A stretch of DNA of 64,000 nucleotides. Origin: Paracamarosporium sp. OC-R06-R3. Taxonomy: Eukaryota; Ascomycota; Dothideomycetes; Pleosporales; Didymosphaeriaceae. The position numbers were made by a program, and so were the translations under genes. Shown here one piece after another: positions 48,903-62,200 of this stretch. The DNA is taken from positions 1-64,000 of the forward strand of contig JACVRA010000154.1 in NCBI GenBank assembly GCA_019828545.1, given 5' to 3'. The notes under the pieces were generated by a model. The model made no database searches. It was given only the letters and a program-made list of their open reading frames with translations, and was not told the origin of the DNA. Each line of letters opens with the position of its first letter. Positions within the stretch are counted from its first letter, which is position 1.

Positions 48903-51534
48903 TCAGGCCGGCACGAGGCCCTTGACTTCCATGTCATCGCCCAGAGCGAGCCGCACTTCGTCTTCGGCGACCCCCAAACGCACCCGTCCAACACGTTCCC
49001 CATGTCGGATCTCTGTGCCAATGATCCCCGCTTCTGCGAGCTCTGCAGCCGCGGAAGCGATGCCTAATACGCGGGCGGCCTTCTCATTCGCCTGTTTCGA
49101 AATTCCATCCTTTTGCTTCAAGGACTGGGTTTGTTGAGTCGTGGCGCCCGTACCTTCTTCGCCGTTTTCAGCCAAGAGTAGATAGTCGTGTACCGGCTGC
49201 AGCTGGCTCATCAGACCCAGTCGCTTGACTTCATCAACAACGTCCCCAAGGACGGCTTCTCCGATGCCTGTACGCCGGATACGTGCCAAGAGGGCTGCCA
49301 GGAAAACCTTGGATGCCAGCGGTAAGGCTCGCAGAGCCTGCTGCAGGGGACTGCTTGTAGCCTCATTGATGGCTTGTCTGATCGTCGCCCACGTTACCTC
49401 ACCCTTCTTGTTGCCAGGGCCTGCACGTTTTGGCTGTATAGTACCCGGCTCACCGGTGCCCTTGGGGGGCTGGTTTCCTGCCTTGCCTTTGTTACGCCCA
49501 GTGCGACTAGGGGTTGGGGGCTGGCCTTCTTCGCCATCGGCCTCTTGCTCCGCGGCCTCTGTTTCTGCAATCTCAACTGCGCGCCTGCAGATGTCTAATG
49601 CACGGCGAGCGTCGCCGCTCACCGCCGCAACTTTGCGTGCCGCAAACTGCACGGCGTCTGGATGGACTATGTTGCCAGGCACACCTTCTAGTCGGGACTG
49701 TATAATTTGTGTTAATTGATCATGCGTATACCCTGAAAAGGTAATACGAGTCAGACCTGTACGCATGTTAGCCTCGCTAAAACAGAAACCCGGAGGATGC
49801 CGCCTATATTCAAATCGGGTGACGATTTACATCGACATTGTTGAATATTTGGTTCTGCACTTTGGCAGACCACTGGACAAGTGCAAATGCCATTGTCGGG
49901 CGTTACTGAAGGATCGTGTTGCCTGCACTTACCAAGACGGCTGCTAATCTTATTGCTCAATGTGCGCTCCGGTAGATCCATGGTGTTCGCAACGGCGAGA
50001 ACAATCAATCTGCTGTGCCGCAGCCCAGGCCAGTTGAAGAAATTATACATGACCGACTGGTTCTTGGTAACCAGCTGATCTAATTCGTCCATCAGGACCA
50101 CGCAAGGCACACGCCGCGGACTGGGCGTCGAAAACTCCCGTTCCAGGAGCTCCAGTGCATGCGACGGGCTGACACGATCATTGTGTAAAGCTTGCCAGAG
50201 AAGTGAGTAGGACTGGTGTGGATCCGTGACCTTCATGCCATTGATCTCGACAAATATGAAATCGTCCAACTCTTCTGCCTGTACCGACGCTTGCAGCTGT
50301 GCCACGACTTCTCGTACGGTAGCAGTCTTTCCGGTGCCGGGCGTACCGGAGATGTAGATACAGGAGCCCGAGCCATCTGTGATTGCAGCTTCCAGATGAC
50401 TGTAGACTGTGGAGAACTCTTCTTCGCGACAGGGGAGAGCGGCAGGCACAGATGAAACGTGCAGTTGGTTTCGAGCGATCTGGAACGGCGAGGATATAGC
50501 TGAAGGAGACAGCACTCGGGTCCCGAGAGGGGTAAACTCCAACTGCTTCTTGAGCACTATACGCTTATGTGTCGGCGTTAAAAACTTGCGCGCAGCTGGG
50601 CTCTTCCTTGTCGATGTTGGAGTTGTGGCATCGTTCATTTTGCGGCGTTTTCTGGGTGTTTTGGGCGCCCCGTCATCCTCTGAGTCGGGCGCCACGAAAT
50701 CATCCAAATCCGCAGCGGCTTTGCGTGGACGGCCACGCTTGCGAGTTGCCTTGGTTTGACTCTCCACCAACTCGTTCAAGGATGCAAGATCCTTTGCGCC
50801 CTGATAGACGTCCTCCCACACAAACTCTGGGGTATAGGTTGTGGTCCTGGTGTTGCAGCCTCTCCTGCATACGAAGATCTTGCCATAGTCCTTGGAAGAC
50901 TTCTTCACCTGGCCGCTCGGGTACAGGCGCTTGAACTCGTCGTGCGAAACTATCTTAGCGGTGCCATTGATTGTCGTGAGCTCGTTTTCGTCAAAAGCGG
51001 GCGATATGTATAGTTCGTTCTGCAAGATAGTTAGTTCACTGCTTTACGCAAAAAGGGCTGGGACATACTGGTAGGAAATCGGTTCGCTTCGTGCTCTTGT
51101 TGCGGATTTCCCCTTCCGAAGCAAACCACATGAATTTGGCCATCTTCTCATTGTCTTCGTCCTCGTCTTCGAAGAAGTCGCATATGAGCCCTACCCATGC
51201 TTGATTGCCTTCCGCTTTCAAGAGCACGGCGTCACCCTACGACACAATGAGCATAAGTTTCCTATATTGGTTGTTCGGGTGAACATACCAGCTTGCACAC
51301 GAAGTTACCCATGCGAGCCCCGACAATGCGTCGACCAGAGCTCGCGGGCGCAGCCTTGCGCTTCCGTGGTGTTGCATTCTGTGAGGGTTGCTCTTCGGCA
51401 GTGTCTTCGTAGATCCACTCCCAGGGTAAGTCTTCGTAGCCGAGTTCGTCGTCGGAGTCTTCGCGCAGGACGGCACCAGTCGAGAGGTATTGTCGCGCCT
51501 TTTCGATTCTAGAACGCTGTCGCACCGGGGCCAT
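48903..51534 (-). CDS. ORC1: ORC1, origin recognition complex subunit 1
   Basis: Four exons: 51534-51289, 51236-51069, 51019-49933 and 49756-48903, 784 residues. Introns are 52, 49 and 176 nt, all in phase. The order matches ORC1: a BAH domain (about 65-210, including FMWFASEGEIRNKS and NELYISPAFDENEL), a basic acidic linker with a KRGRPRK AT-hook-like motif at 232-238, then the AAA+ ATPase with Walker A GTPGTGKT (363-370), Walker B VLMDELDQL and sensor LAVANTMDLPER, and a C-terminal lid and winged helix. The fourth exon contains a low-complexity insertion (RTGRNKGKAGNQPPKGTG). ORC1 binds and hydrolyses ATP in the complex that loads MCM helicase at replication origins in the nucleus. Confidence 0.95.
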
Positions 51535-52158
51535 GGATTGAGGTGGAGGGCAGAGCCAGTTGAGCTTCTGGTGCGGCCTGCGGTGGTAGAAAACATTAGA
51601 GGTCGGGCGACGCGACCGCGTTCATGGTTCCTTGGCGCTGGGGTCCCACGCGAGTCGAGTCGCGCTTGCCGTGACCGACGACATGTGAAAGCTCGTGCGC
51701 AGTCGTCATCATCACCACCAGAGAACACTTTCAAAGACCATCAAGACACTTGACACGACAACATAAGGTCACCGAAACATTAAAGGTCATCAACGATGCA
51801 ATAATAATATTCATCGCGCTACTCTGTGGTGTGCGCAAGTATGTCAACAGGTGTCTAAGCCTGCCAGCTGGGTCGGTGTCTAACCCAGTCATTCCATAAA
51901 CCCAGCGAATGGAAATTAACTTCCAGAAACGCGGAGCAAATACCAAAACTCCAGCCCGTTCATAACCAAGCGAGGGACCCATCCATCGCCCAAGTTTGTC
52001 TGACCAAAAACCCTCGCTGAAATGCTGTGCACGAAACAAGAAACAAGAATAATATACAAGACAAAGTGTCCTGAAAAGAAGGGACAGGAACGGCGGCTGG
52101 CTCAAGGCCCAGCCGCTGGTCCGGCAACGAATGCGCGAAAGACCGCTTAGTTTGAGCC
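51535..52158. other. intergenic between ORC1 and bZIP genes
   Basis: ORC1 promoter and bZIP 3' flank. The minus frame at 51731-52162 lacks family signals. Confidence 0.45.
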
Positions 52159-53148
52159 TCACATGCTGTGGATAGGATGCAGAGGCGGCGTGCGAGGCAT
52201 CGAGTCTGGCGTTGTGGGCTGGTAGGTCTCCGGTGGAGAGCCAGCCTGAGACGTCTCAAAAGCGTCGCTCAGAAGTGGTGGAGTCTGCCACGGGACTGTC
52301 AGCGAGTGGCTTGTCGAAGGTGCGATGTGATGAAGAGTTGAAGTTCAATGTGCGTAGGAGTATGATTTGCGAGGAGGGAGCTTTACATGAGCGTCGCTAG
52401 GCGGGTACGCGTGAGGTGGAGGAATCTCCATCGAGTTCATGAGCTGGTAGCCGCTCGCAAACGGGTTCGCAATGTCGTCCTCCTGGTAGTATTCGGGCTT
52501 CATGGGTGGCGGCGCAAGGCTGGGCAGCGTAGAAGGGTAGGCAGCCGAGAGCGGAGGAAGGTAGGCGTATGTGGTCATCTCAGGCGAGATGGTGGTGGGT
52601 ATTGAGTGGTAGGGCGCCGTGGTGGTGTAGGGAACAGGATACGCAGCTGACTCTGGGGTAGGGTAGGCGCTGTAGGAGAAAGGCGGAGGCGAGGTCGAGA
52701 GCTGGCGGTCTGTGTACTGGTGGGAGAACATGCCCCGCTCTTCATAGGTTGGCATCTCCGGAGTTCGCCTGCTGTAGTCTGATTCGGAAGACGCTGGCGA
52801 GGGGAACGCCTGGCGTGCAGACTGCTGGGTGGGCTGGAGCTCTGCGGGCTTCTGCTCGGGCGACGCGGAGCTGGAAGCAGCGCGGCGCTCCAAGTCTTCG
52901 AGCCTCTTCTTGAGCTTCTTGCGGTAGTTGCCTGGGCATGGTCAGGACGCGGCTGGGAGCAAGGCAGTGGGAGCAGACTCACGTTGAGCAATGCGGTTCT
53001 GTATCCGCCGGCGCTCAGCAAGGTCTGAGATCTTGGTCCAGTCCTCGTTTGGGTTTGCCGAGGCGGAGAAGGCACTGGAGGTGCCCGAGTATCTGTGGGT
53101 GGGAGCTGCGGGAGCGGCGGCGTACTGGTAGCCGGCGTGCCTGTGCAT
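52159..53148 (-). CDS. bZIP transcription factor with short zipper
   Basis: Three exons, 53148-52983, 52931-52387 and 52284-52159, encode 278 residues. Introns are 51 and 102 nt with consistent phases; the last exon restores a conserved-looking C-terminus (PETYQPTTPDSMPRTPP, then LHPIHSM). Without the second intron the frame would end with an unrelated tail at 52345. The basic region (AERRRIQNRIAQRNYRKKLK) fits the bZIP signature N-x2-A-x4-R at 51-59. The zipper covers barely two heptads (RLEDLERRA) before a Ser/Pro-rich region. The rest is Pro/Tyr/Ser-rich, as in activation domains. It is a likely nuclear regulator; targets are unknown. I choose ATG 53148 because it is the only Met before the basic region. 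Confidence 0.88.
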
Positions 53149-56100
53149 GGTGGAGAGATGTGGAAGACGAGGGAAGCAAAGTGTGGAGGGGTGGTTGGAG
53201 CAGTGCGGTGCAGGACGACTTGGAGCAGGAGGGGAGGTTGAGGGCGTGGGACGGGGTTATGTATAGAGGCGTTGGAGCATGTGCCATAAATATGGACGAG
53301 CTCCCCTGCCGGACGCTGCGCAGTTAAGGCCGGCCGGCTCGCGGTGCAGCAACGCCCTACCATGGGCTCCGCCCTGTGCGTCCATTTTGGGACATGCGTG
53401 CTGGGCCGCGAGGGCCCACGCTCGTCGACTAGGGGGTGGGGCGTGTGCTGCAGGCTGGCGGACGTCCCACCGCCTCCAGCCCTATACCCACGCCGCCATG
53501 GGTGCCTCGCGCACCAACCGCGAGCTGAGGAGGCCGCTGAGTAGACAGCTTCGGGCGCGTTTTGAATCCGGGGCCGCGGCGGTCAGCGGCCATGCACCGC
53601 GTCCCTAGCGCCCACCGCCCTGGATCGAGGGACGTCGTCGGCGTCGGCAGCACAGTGGCCCTGCCCGCAACTCCGCAACGTTCCGCCTGCGATGCTCTTT
53701 CGCGCGAGCGCGAGCCCACTTCGCCGCCTGAGTTCGCCCGCCCACTTGGGGGCCAGCGCAACGAGTACTCGCTTTGGCCTAGCCACCAACTCGCTCCTCG
53801 CACCCGGATGACGCGTTGCTCCCCCGAGTGTGCTTGCTTGCTGCTTGCTGGAGCTGGAGGCCGCTGCCATACCGCCCACACCACCGCCGCCGCCGCCGCC
53901 TCCGCCTCGTCCACACCGCACCGCACCGCGCCCGCAAACGGCCTCGCAGCACGCTTCCACCCCGCTGGTCATTCCAAATCCTCGTCGTCGCGTTGCTCCC
54001 GTGGCGCCGCCGCGGCTCTTGCGGAATCTGGGAATTGCTCACAGCTTTCTCCTGTTGCGGCCTAGTCTGCTTGGTCAGGTCCTAATTATACGACGCGTCC
54101 ACTCCCTCCCCGCCCTCCGCGCCTTATCTCCAACCGCCGTCCGAGCCACAGTTGAGCCTCCGGCCATGGGTCCCGTACACAAGCATCTGACACCCCAGCC
54201 CTACGAGGCAGCGAGCGCCCACGCTTCCACGCTTCCACGCTCCATGCTTCCGTCCCGTCTGTCAGCACCTTCGCAACTGTCGGTGAGGGCCATTTTACTC
54301 CAACGAGCCTGGCGCTTGAAAACGGTAAAGCTTGTTCTGGCTGTCGTTCCTCCCGCCGCTGCCTTCACCACCGAGCGCCGGTCGCAAACTTGTGCCGCTG
54401 CAAGAGACGGCCTCGTCATGTAACATGGCAAGCCGTGGAACACCACCAGCCAGCTTGCCTGGCCGGACACTTTTGCTCGGACACTTTTGCTTCGCACCGT
54501 TGCCCAGCGCGGCCCAGCTCCTCGACCGCTCCTGCTCGTCAACACCGCAAGCAAATCAAATTACCTGGACCTTCGTCATGTCCAGCTAGCACACTGCCCC
54601 CGTCGGGAGCGTGCTCTCCTTGGCCTACGCGTGCGCCTTTCATGGCGGCGAGCTTGGGGCCAAAATATCTAGAGTAAACGGGCTAGCCAATGGGAGCCTG
54701 CAGATCACGTGCTCAGCCACTTACGCCCCCTCCAGACAGGGGCCTCGTCCACATTGTTGTCCCTTTGAAGTTAATCACTAATTACCATGCCAGGCACCCT
54801 GGATATGGACGAGTGCAATCATTTCTAAGAGAACGATATGCGTCGGTGCGAGGTGGGTTCCCACTAATTCGACTCAAGGCTAGGTGCATGGTCCGTGATC
54901 GACCGTTGACTACGATAGCCCTGGACTGGAAGAACAAATCATTTTTCTTCTCAGGGTTTATCTAGGCACTCGGACATAGCCATGGTCACGTGTATCCTCG
55001 CAATCCGTGAACCCTAAGTGGGCAGGCCGTGGGTGGCCTGAAACGACCGGCATCACCTCTAGCATGTCTCAATTCCACGCGTCTCTCTCCATGTTTTACT
55101 CTTTATCCGTGATGCGTGGCTAGCTGGAACCCAACCTCCCATTGGCAAGCTCGCAAAGGATCTAATCTCCCTACCGCTATGCTTCTAGGCCACCATCAGA
55201 ATCCCCAGCGATCGGGTCGACATTTCTCCATGTTTCGGTCAGCACCATAACCGCAGAGCGGGATAGCACGTCTCCACTTCAAGAACCCGCGGTAGTGGAT
55301 GGTTGGGAAACCACGTCAAGTGCAGTCTTCCGCTAGGCCATGCCGATGATAGCACTGCTGAATCTGAACGGACCTCAGATGAGATTTGTTATCAATGGGC
55401 AGGCCGTGGCGTCACGACTCGGCTTCTTCCGCATGCTGTTGTGATCAAACACCTGAGGCGGCGTCGAGTGCGCATGAAACATACCGATAGGGGTTTCGTC
55501 CATGCGTCGGCATTCTGCCGAAGCTCACGTTCAGCCCCATGCAACAAGGCGAACCGAACCCATGCAAGGTTGTGGAAGGTGCACCGTCACGTGAGGCTTC
55601 CTCAGCAGACATGCAGGCGAATAGACTCCCATATTGTTGAAACTCTCCGTCGCAAGTGCACCACTGAACTGCCTGTTGCAATAGTCGATCATGGACCTCA
55701 AGGTTAGAAGTGCAGCCAATCTACCGACTGATGCAATCAGAGCGACTTGGTGCAGCTCCAAGCCAAGTTTCGACCCCACCCAGCCATGTTGCAGCGAGTC
55801 CGAGACAGCCGCACCGCACTGAACAGAGTCGGGCTCACAAGCGCAACTCGGTGCTGTATATGCCGTTTGCAAAGAGCACCCAGGCTTGGCTGTGCGGTGT
55901 ATTGAGCCAACAGGCAAGAGCGCAAGGTTCCAGAACGTGGTGCACAGAACTGTGACCGCTCTCCATAGTACCCACCATGCATATCTTGCTCAACACAGGG
56001 ACTTCACGGTGTGCCCACGGCGTCGGACGCTGTCTGGCACATTTGCTACTTGCGATGTGTGAGTGGAGACGATGTGCCGGCGAGCACACCGCACACAGAG

Positions 56101-57999
56101 ACTGTAGGCGGCCGATGCGGTGAGGTTCGCAAGGCTGAAGGCCCGGCGTGCGAGGCACCATTGGCTATGACTGTCCAAGTGCATTCTGCCGGCTGGTGGT
56201 GTCTGGCTGCACCACGCGAGATTGGTCGTTCCCAGCGGACGAACGAAGTTCCTTCCGCTTCGGGGCCGTTTAGCGAAGCTCGAGTCGGCCCCTCCGGCAG
56301 GCCCACGCATCCCTCACCGACACGTCCAGAGGCAGCAACGTCTCGACTCCGCTTCCGTACACTGCTTTCGCAGCAACACGCTCGCAAAGTCACACGTCTG
56401 TGGAGCGTCGTGCTTTGACCTCGCCGACTGCGTCATCAAGGCCCCTTGCTGCGGACATGCGGTATTGTATTTTGGTATGGGTCTGCCCCGTGTTCTGCAA
56501 AAACGCCTACCTAACCGCCGGGGCGACACAACCCTTGCAGCCACCGAAACCACTGCGCTCGCCACTGCCTACACCAACTCTCCATTCCAGGACTCGACTC
56601 CAAGTCTCTTGGGCACTCACCTTGTGGTGCCAAACGATCCAATTTTACACCTTGGCTCGCGAACTGCACCGTTGCATCTGAACAGCACTCTATTTTAGGA
56701 AGGTCGCCAAGGAATGCTAGGCTCGGTTTGGACTGCCCGCGCGGGAACTGGCGCCAGCGCAGCAGTTCAGCCCTACAGGGCCTGCCGTTCACCACCCTTG
56801 CACAGCAGCAGCACATGGACGCCTGAACCCCTTGTGCCCCCGCGTACGACCTTACTTCCCCTTTCGCCGATGATCGATCGCCGGCCATGAGCAGGAGACA
56901 TGAGCACGCGCTGCAATGTTCGTGCGCGACCTGCGGCTCTGCCCTACGCCGCAGCGCCGGTAACCATGACGGAAAAGTGCACTTCTTTCGACAACAGCTT
57001 TCTCGACAATTCAAATCCGGTCTCACATATCATCTATTCATGTCTAGACATCGCTTGAACGCATCCCCCACCGCTCTAGCAGACACTAGGGCTCGCAAAA
57101 ATAAACGAAGCCCAAGGCGCATGCAAAGCCTCCAGCGATGCCCGTTTCCAGAACACCCCCCTAGCATCTTCGCTCTATTCGCATAGGATCAACACAGGAA
57201 CCAGGCACTCACAAAGGCTCCTCGCGCGCAAGACCCTCGATGCAGAACCGCAAGCGCCGTAGCAAGCCCTTTCCGCGCCGCAGCCCACTCGATATTAGTC
57301 TACCCCTCACAGCGTACCGGCAATATGGAGATGGGTGCCGAGCGGTGTCAGACCTCGTGGCAGACACTCGACTGACATGCTTTCTCACACCCGCCACCCG
57401 CCAATCAGTGATGGTGCCATCCCTCCATTATCACCATGCTCGCTGCATGCAAAATCCTTCACCAGCAAACCCCCCTGGCCGCCTTGTTGACCCCAAAATA
57501 CGTTTCCAAACTGTCGATCAATCAGAGATACAGTTGCGGTCGGCGACGTCCCACCTGCGTACACCTACACACTTTTCTAGCACACACCTCCCACAACGGG
57601 CATGTACATCTCCTTGCGGGGTCTGACGCCGTTACACGAATTGTCTAATTCACCGATCGTGCTCGTAAATCCTAGCTAGATTTAGCGAGGCAGCATTCCT
57701 ACCCGAAAGCCCTATCGCTTACTGATGCTTCCTCGAATCGTTCGCCAAGCACGTGCGACCTCCTTTTAACATGATCTCTTATCCTCGAGGTTGACCGATG
57801 TTGCAAGGTCTTCCCGAATTCCTCGGCAGTGGCGCGCCAACCGAGTCGCGTCTCGAAGCGCCGGCTGTGCCTCATCAGAGCATTTCTTGGTGTATAGCAT
57901 GTACATGCTATGTGTATTTCGCCCTGCAGTGTCTTCGACGCTTCGCCGACTCAACAAATCCCTCAGGCATGGCATCTGAAGAAAATAGCAACGGTGAGC
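53149..57999. other. gene-poor region, no supported gene
   Basis: The first ~1 kb is GC-rich and likely holds the bZIP promoter. Beyond that, frames on both strands overlap heavily without known motifs, introns in phase, or signal peptides. I could support no exon. A CCGCCG run occurs near 53880-53910. Confidence 0.45.
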
Positions 58000-59203
58000 A
58001 GATTTATGCATCCCGCCGATAATTAAGGCCTGTCGACCTCGTACGCCGGCCAAGGGCCTTGTTCGCGTACCGAGGTCCTCAGCCCTATGCAGCCTGGCAG
58101 CCACCAGCGATGCCTTCGACAAGCAACAATCTTCGTCTGTCAAATTACTCTGTCACGAAGTCCTACTTTAACCAAACGCCCACCTACGGGGATCACCCGA
58201 TACAAGTCTGCATGGGGCGGTGAGTTTATTTGAGTTCTCCCATCCATTGCCGATTACGCCGCCGTCATCCATACCAGGATGTGTTCGTTTCAGAAGGTGT
58301 TATGTTCTCCATCGCGCAACTACATGTGATCTCGGTTGACTACGAGGTTCTCGCATATGGTCAAAGCGGCATATACCAGGGTGATGACATATCTTTGGTA
58401 ATCTACGATACTGATTTGTTATTCTAGGCCAGCTGGGCTGATTTCCACCCCATGAGTTCTGCAAGGCACTCTGCACTAGTGCTTCTATCACAATTCTCCC
58501 TATGCGGGGCGTACGTCGATATCAGGCCTCGCAACAACAAAATGCTTCTTACTGGCTACACAAAGACTGCACTAGTGGACTTGGATGCAGACCATAGTCT
58601 GGAGATGGGGTTAGGCTTCCCAACGCTCCAGAAATACTGTGATGCCAGCTTTAGGAGGACCAATCCTCTCGGGGCTGTTATCAAATAAAGGTCTGTCGTA
58701 ATGGTCACGCCTACGCCGTTTCATGATCGTATCTCTTGGATCGTGGGCCTTGCATTCGGCAGTTCGTCAGACGTGTCTTCCGCGGATGCAAGCTTAACAA
58801 CAATTGTCTGGAGACAGTTAATACTAATAATTTCGGCGTGTCGTAGAAGCAGCCAATGCTTCCCCAGAGATCTAGACAGATTCCGTGCAGTCATTGGGAT
58901 CAATAACTACGGCTACTTTCGGTATCTCTGTGTTTGTATTCCCGTGCGATATCGTACCAGTCGGAGACTTATGGTCTTACTGCCATGAATTTATCCAAGT
59001 TTCCCGATGGGACGGAATGGTGCGCTTGCGGCCCGAATGATCCAGTTGTTGGCTCCAAGGCACTCGGAGGTCTAGAGGATTCTGAATCCCTAAGAAACAT
59101 CGCAAGCAGCTACGTCAATGGCTCCGGAAAAGCAGCCTTCAATCTTCAGGCCTCCCATGCGGTCTTCTGCTACAACGCTACTACCAACGTCCGCGGCGAG
59201 TAG
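58000..59203 (+). other. coding-like segments of unknown identity, possibly a decayed gene
   Basis: Several plus-strand stretches have protein-like composition: around 58110-58220 (NYSVTKSYFNQTPTYGDHP), 58285-58424 (VFVSEGVMFSIAQLHVISVD), 58452-58688 and 58994-59203 (FPDGTEWCACGPNDPVVGSK). GTGAGT, CCAG and TCTAG splice-like signals occur between them, but I could not join them in one phase, and I recognise no family. It may be a relic or a real gene whose structure I cannot resolve. Confidence 0.3.
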
Positions 59204-62200
59204 GTTAGAAGGAATTCGCTCATTTTTTTATCTGCAGCCAGCAAGGACCGACTGTTACAGCATTTGTGCACTCCAATTTGTCCGAGAACAGTAGAAAATT
59301 GGTATATCTTCAGCCCCGTGCATGGCCGCGACGGCAGACACGTATGTGAAGGTGGGGGGGCACGCCTGAAGACGCCAGGACGCCCTGTCTGCAAGAAAGT
59401 GGAAACTTGTGGATTACATTTCAAAGCTGGCGCTGCGAGCTGTTGTCCGAGTCTTGAATCTAGTTTCCAGTGACGGACTGGGCCGCAATCGTCATTAGAG
59501 GGTTGCGCGAGCATTTGTTACAGGACTAGAACGAGCTCAGCCGGCAGGTCAAGGCGCCCAGGGCAGTGTCGCGCCGTTACGCGCCGTCGCCCGTCGAAAA
59601 GCTTGAAGCATTGTCGAAACATGGTTGAGCTTTTGAGTCAGTACCAGAGTCAGGCCTAGTGTGCAAGGCGGCGCAGAAGTAGCAGCACAGCCAGAACAAA
59701 AATGGCTGATGCTGTGGCACGGCGGGCATTAGCGGCGGCTGCCCCGTTTTTCGCATAGGATTTCCTAAGTTCTATTCTAGGCTGCTATGCAGTGTATAGG
59801 CGCGCATGTGACGAGGCCAAGATATGCATTCAAGGCGAATCGTTTTGTCCAAGAGTGCCTGCCACGTTTCGGACGGAATCAGCAGTGGTGATGCGGGACA
59901 GAGAGCCAGCCAAGGATGTCTTCTTCGTCAAGTATGGGGTTCCTTGCCACGTTTGGACTTGCAGCTTTCGGTCTTGTTGCGACGACGATTGTGATCAACG
60001 TTCAGCTAAGACTAGTGACGGATATCGCGTCCCTGATCTCCGCCTAAGCCTTCGTAATCAAAGTCGGCCCAAGCTATCTTCACTATACAGTAGCACTACT
60101 GGGGCGATAAGCGGTGCACTGTAGAGTGAGGCGTCGATGCAAAGCAAACCATATCGGCCGATACTCGATACACTTTACACGCCATGGCGTTGGACAACTT
60201 GATGCATTTGCCCAAATGCTTCTGATCGACGCTTGCACCTTAACGATCCAGCAAATGAAGGCGCAGCGGACACGGGCCCGCGCCATGCAACCAGCCACAG
60301 TCTCTCCTGGCATCAATTATAGTGCATACCCAGGTTGGCTAGCTTTGCGACAAACGGATACTCGATGCAGTGCGCGGTCACATGTCCATACCTACTCCAG
60401 TAACCTCTTCGATTTTGACTTTCATTCGGCTTGCATGCAAAATGGGTGATGTCATTCATGCGCTGTGGCTTGTGAACCGGAAAAGAGTGCTTACGCTACT
60501 CTCGAAAACTCGCTTCCCCGGATCTACCCATCTCACCCCGGCAGCTTGTTTCTGACGGCTTATGCGCCTAGAGAGGTTCGTAGGGCTGGAAGAGAGTTCT
60601 GACACGGGCTCGGCATCGTGTTCGGCAGCGACCGTTGAGCCTTCGATCGTCAAACGCGCTCTCGCTCTACATTGAGACAGTGGAGAACTTCTCCAGGACA
60701 GACACATCGCTATGAGGTGTTTTCCGGAGCTCGCGGTTTGAGCACCTTTACTAGCGCAGGCAGCGGGTAGCACGGGAAACTTGTCATGAGTCACGCCCTC
60801 CGAACAAGAATGGGCTCGTCCGAGATGGACGTAGGGATCCACACTCCTACAGTTGCACTTATCGTCACCCTCCAACCCTCCGCGGCACTAGCCACCGCCG
60901 TTCTCCCCGCGCGGAGCTAGGTGTCGATGCCGTAGACCGCTTTGCTGCGATATGCCTCGCCGGGTCGTTTACATCTGCGCTATAGTTCAGCTCGCAACAG
61001 CGATAACGATTCAAGACGTGCGGTTCGTCCGAGGCTAATGACAAACTCATCTCTCGGTCGGTGAAATATACTGGCCCGGGTTTGAGTACGTGTTTGCAAG
61101 TGCATCCGGCCGGCTAGCTATTGGGAGAAATAGGTCAGCAGATGCGAGATGGCGATGTCGTAGCACGGCCAGGGGTGCGGCCGCGTTGGACCGTCGGTAG
61201 ACATTCGCCGCCGTTGTACTTACCCCATGGAGTCTACGTGGGGTGGACGTGCATACACTCCTTCACGAAGCCTCTAGACCACAGGATTGTTCCACCACCT
61301 CCTTGCCTCCTTCGCAATACAAGCCTTCTTTGCATTGCAGGCACAATTCTCGATCCTCCTCGGAGCAGAGCGGATTCTCTCAACTCCGACTGTTCCTTCC
61401 GTACAAATCCGCCCTAACAACAGGCATTGAAGTATAGGTCGAGGGACTATCGAGTCATGTTTCAGCATGCTTTCCACGCAGTTACTTGCTTTCCGGAGTA
61501 TGCCGCCTCGTACGAAATTTGTACATCCGGCTCCTTCCAAGATCCTGCGGTTAAGTCAAGTTTGATGCACGTTTTGCTCGTTGCGTTGGTGCCAATTACG
61601 CGGACGATTATAGAGATAGAAATGCTTTCTTACAGCACTAATGGTTCGGCGCATCGATCACCAAAGCACGGGATTCAGAAGGATGATGATGTCATAATCT
61701 CCAATTACAATGCATGGATTGCAAACCGTGCAGTACTGGCCGTTAAAGGCGATACAGCCTCCATACACCGCAAATCGAATGTATGTTGCACCGTGCTCCT
61801 AGCCACGTGAGATCCTTGCCCCATACGAACAATAATCTAGCTTGGCATCGATGTCCCACGGGCCGTAGGAATGCCCGATACGCGTATTATAACGTTTGAT
61901 GAGCAGCCGGGGTTGTCGTATGATGGTAGATGAATAGGCACACGATACCATGCGACATTCCTTCCGCGAGCCTTTTCGGTGCTCGCGGGCAGGGCGTATC
62001 CCTTCACCGATAGACTGTTTTCGACAAGGCTTGGTATCGACGTTGGCATCGATGAATGTGACCAGAAGGGACAATGCTCGGGCATCTTGGCACCCGTCGA
62101 CCGGCCTGCACGTGTCGTGAAGGACTGGAAAGGCAAATGGGAGGCAATGGCGTCGTGCGACACGAACCAAGAGGCATTGCACATTGACGGAATTCCGTGT

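Noticed and set aside
53429..54423. Several overlapping frames near 53.4-54.4 kb
   Set aside because: They are GC-driven frames on both strands with low-complexity residues and no family match.
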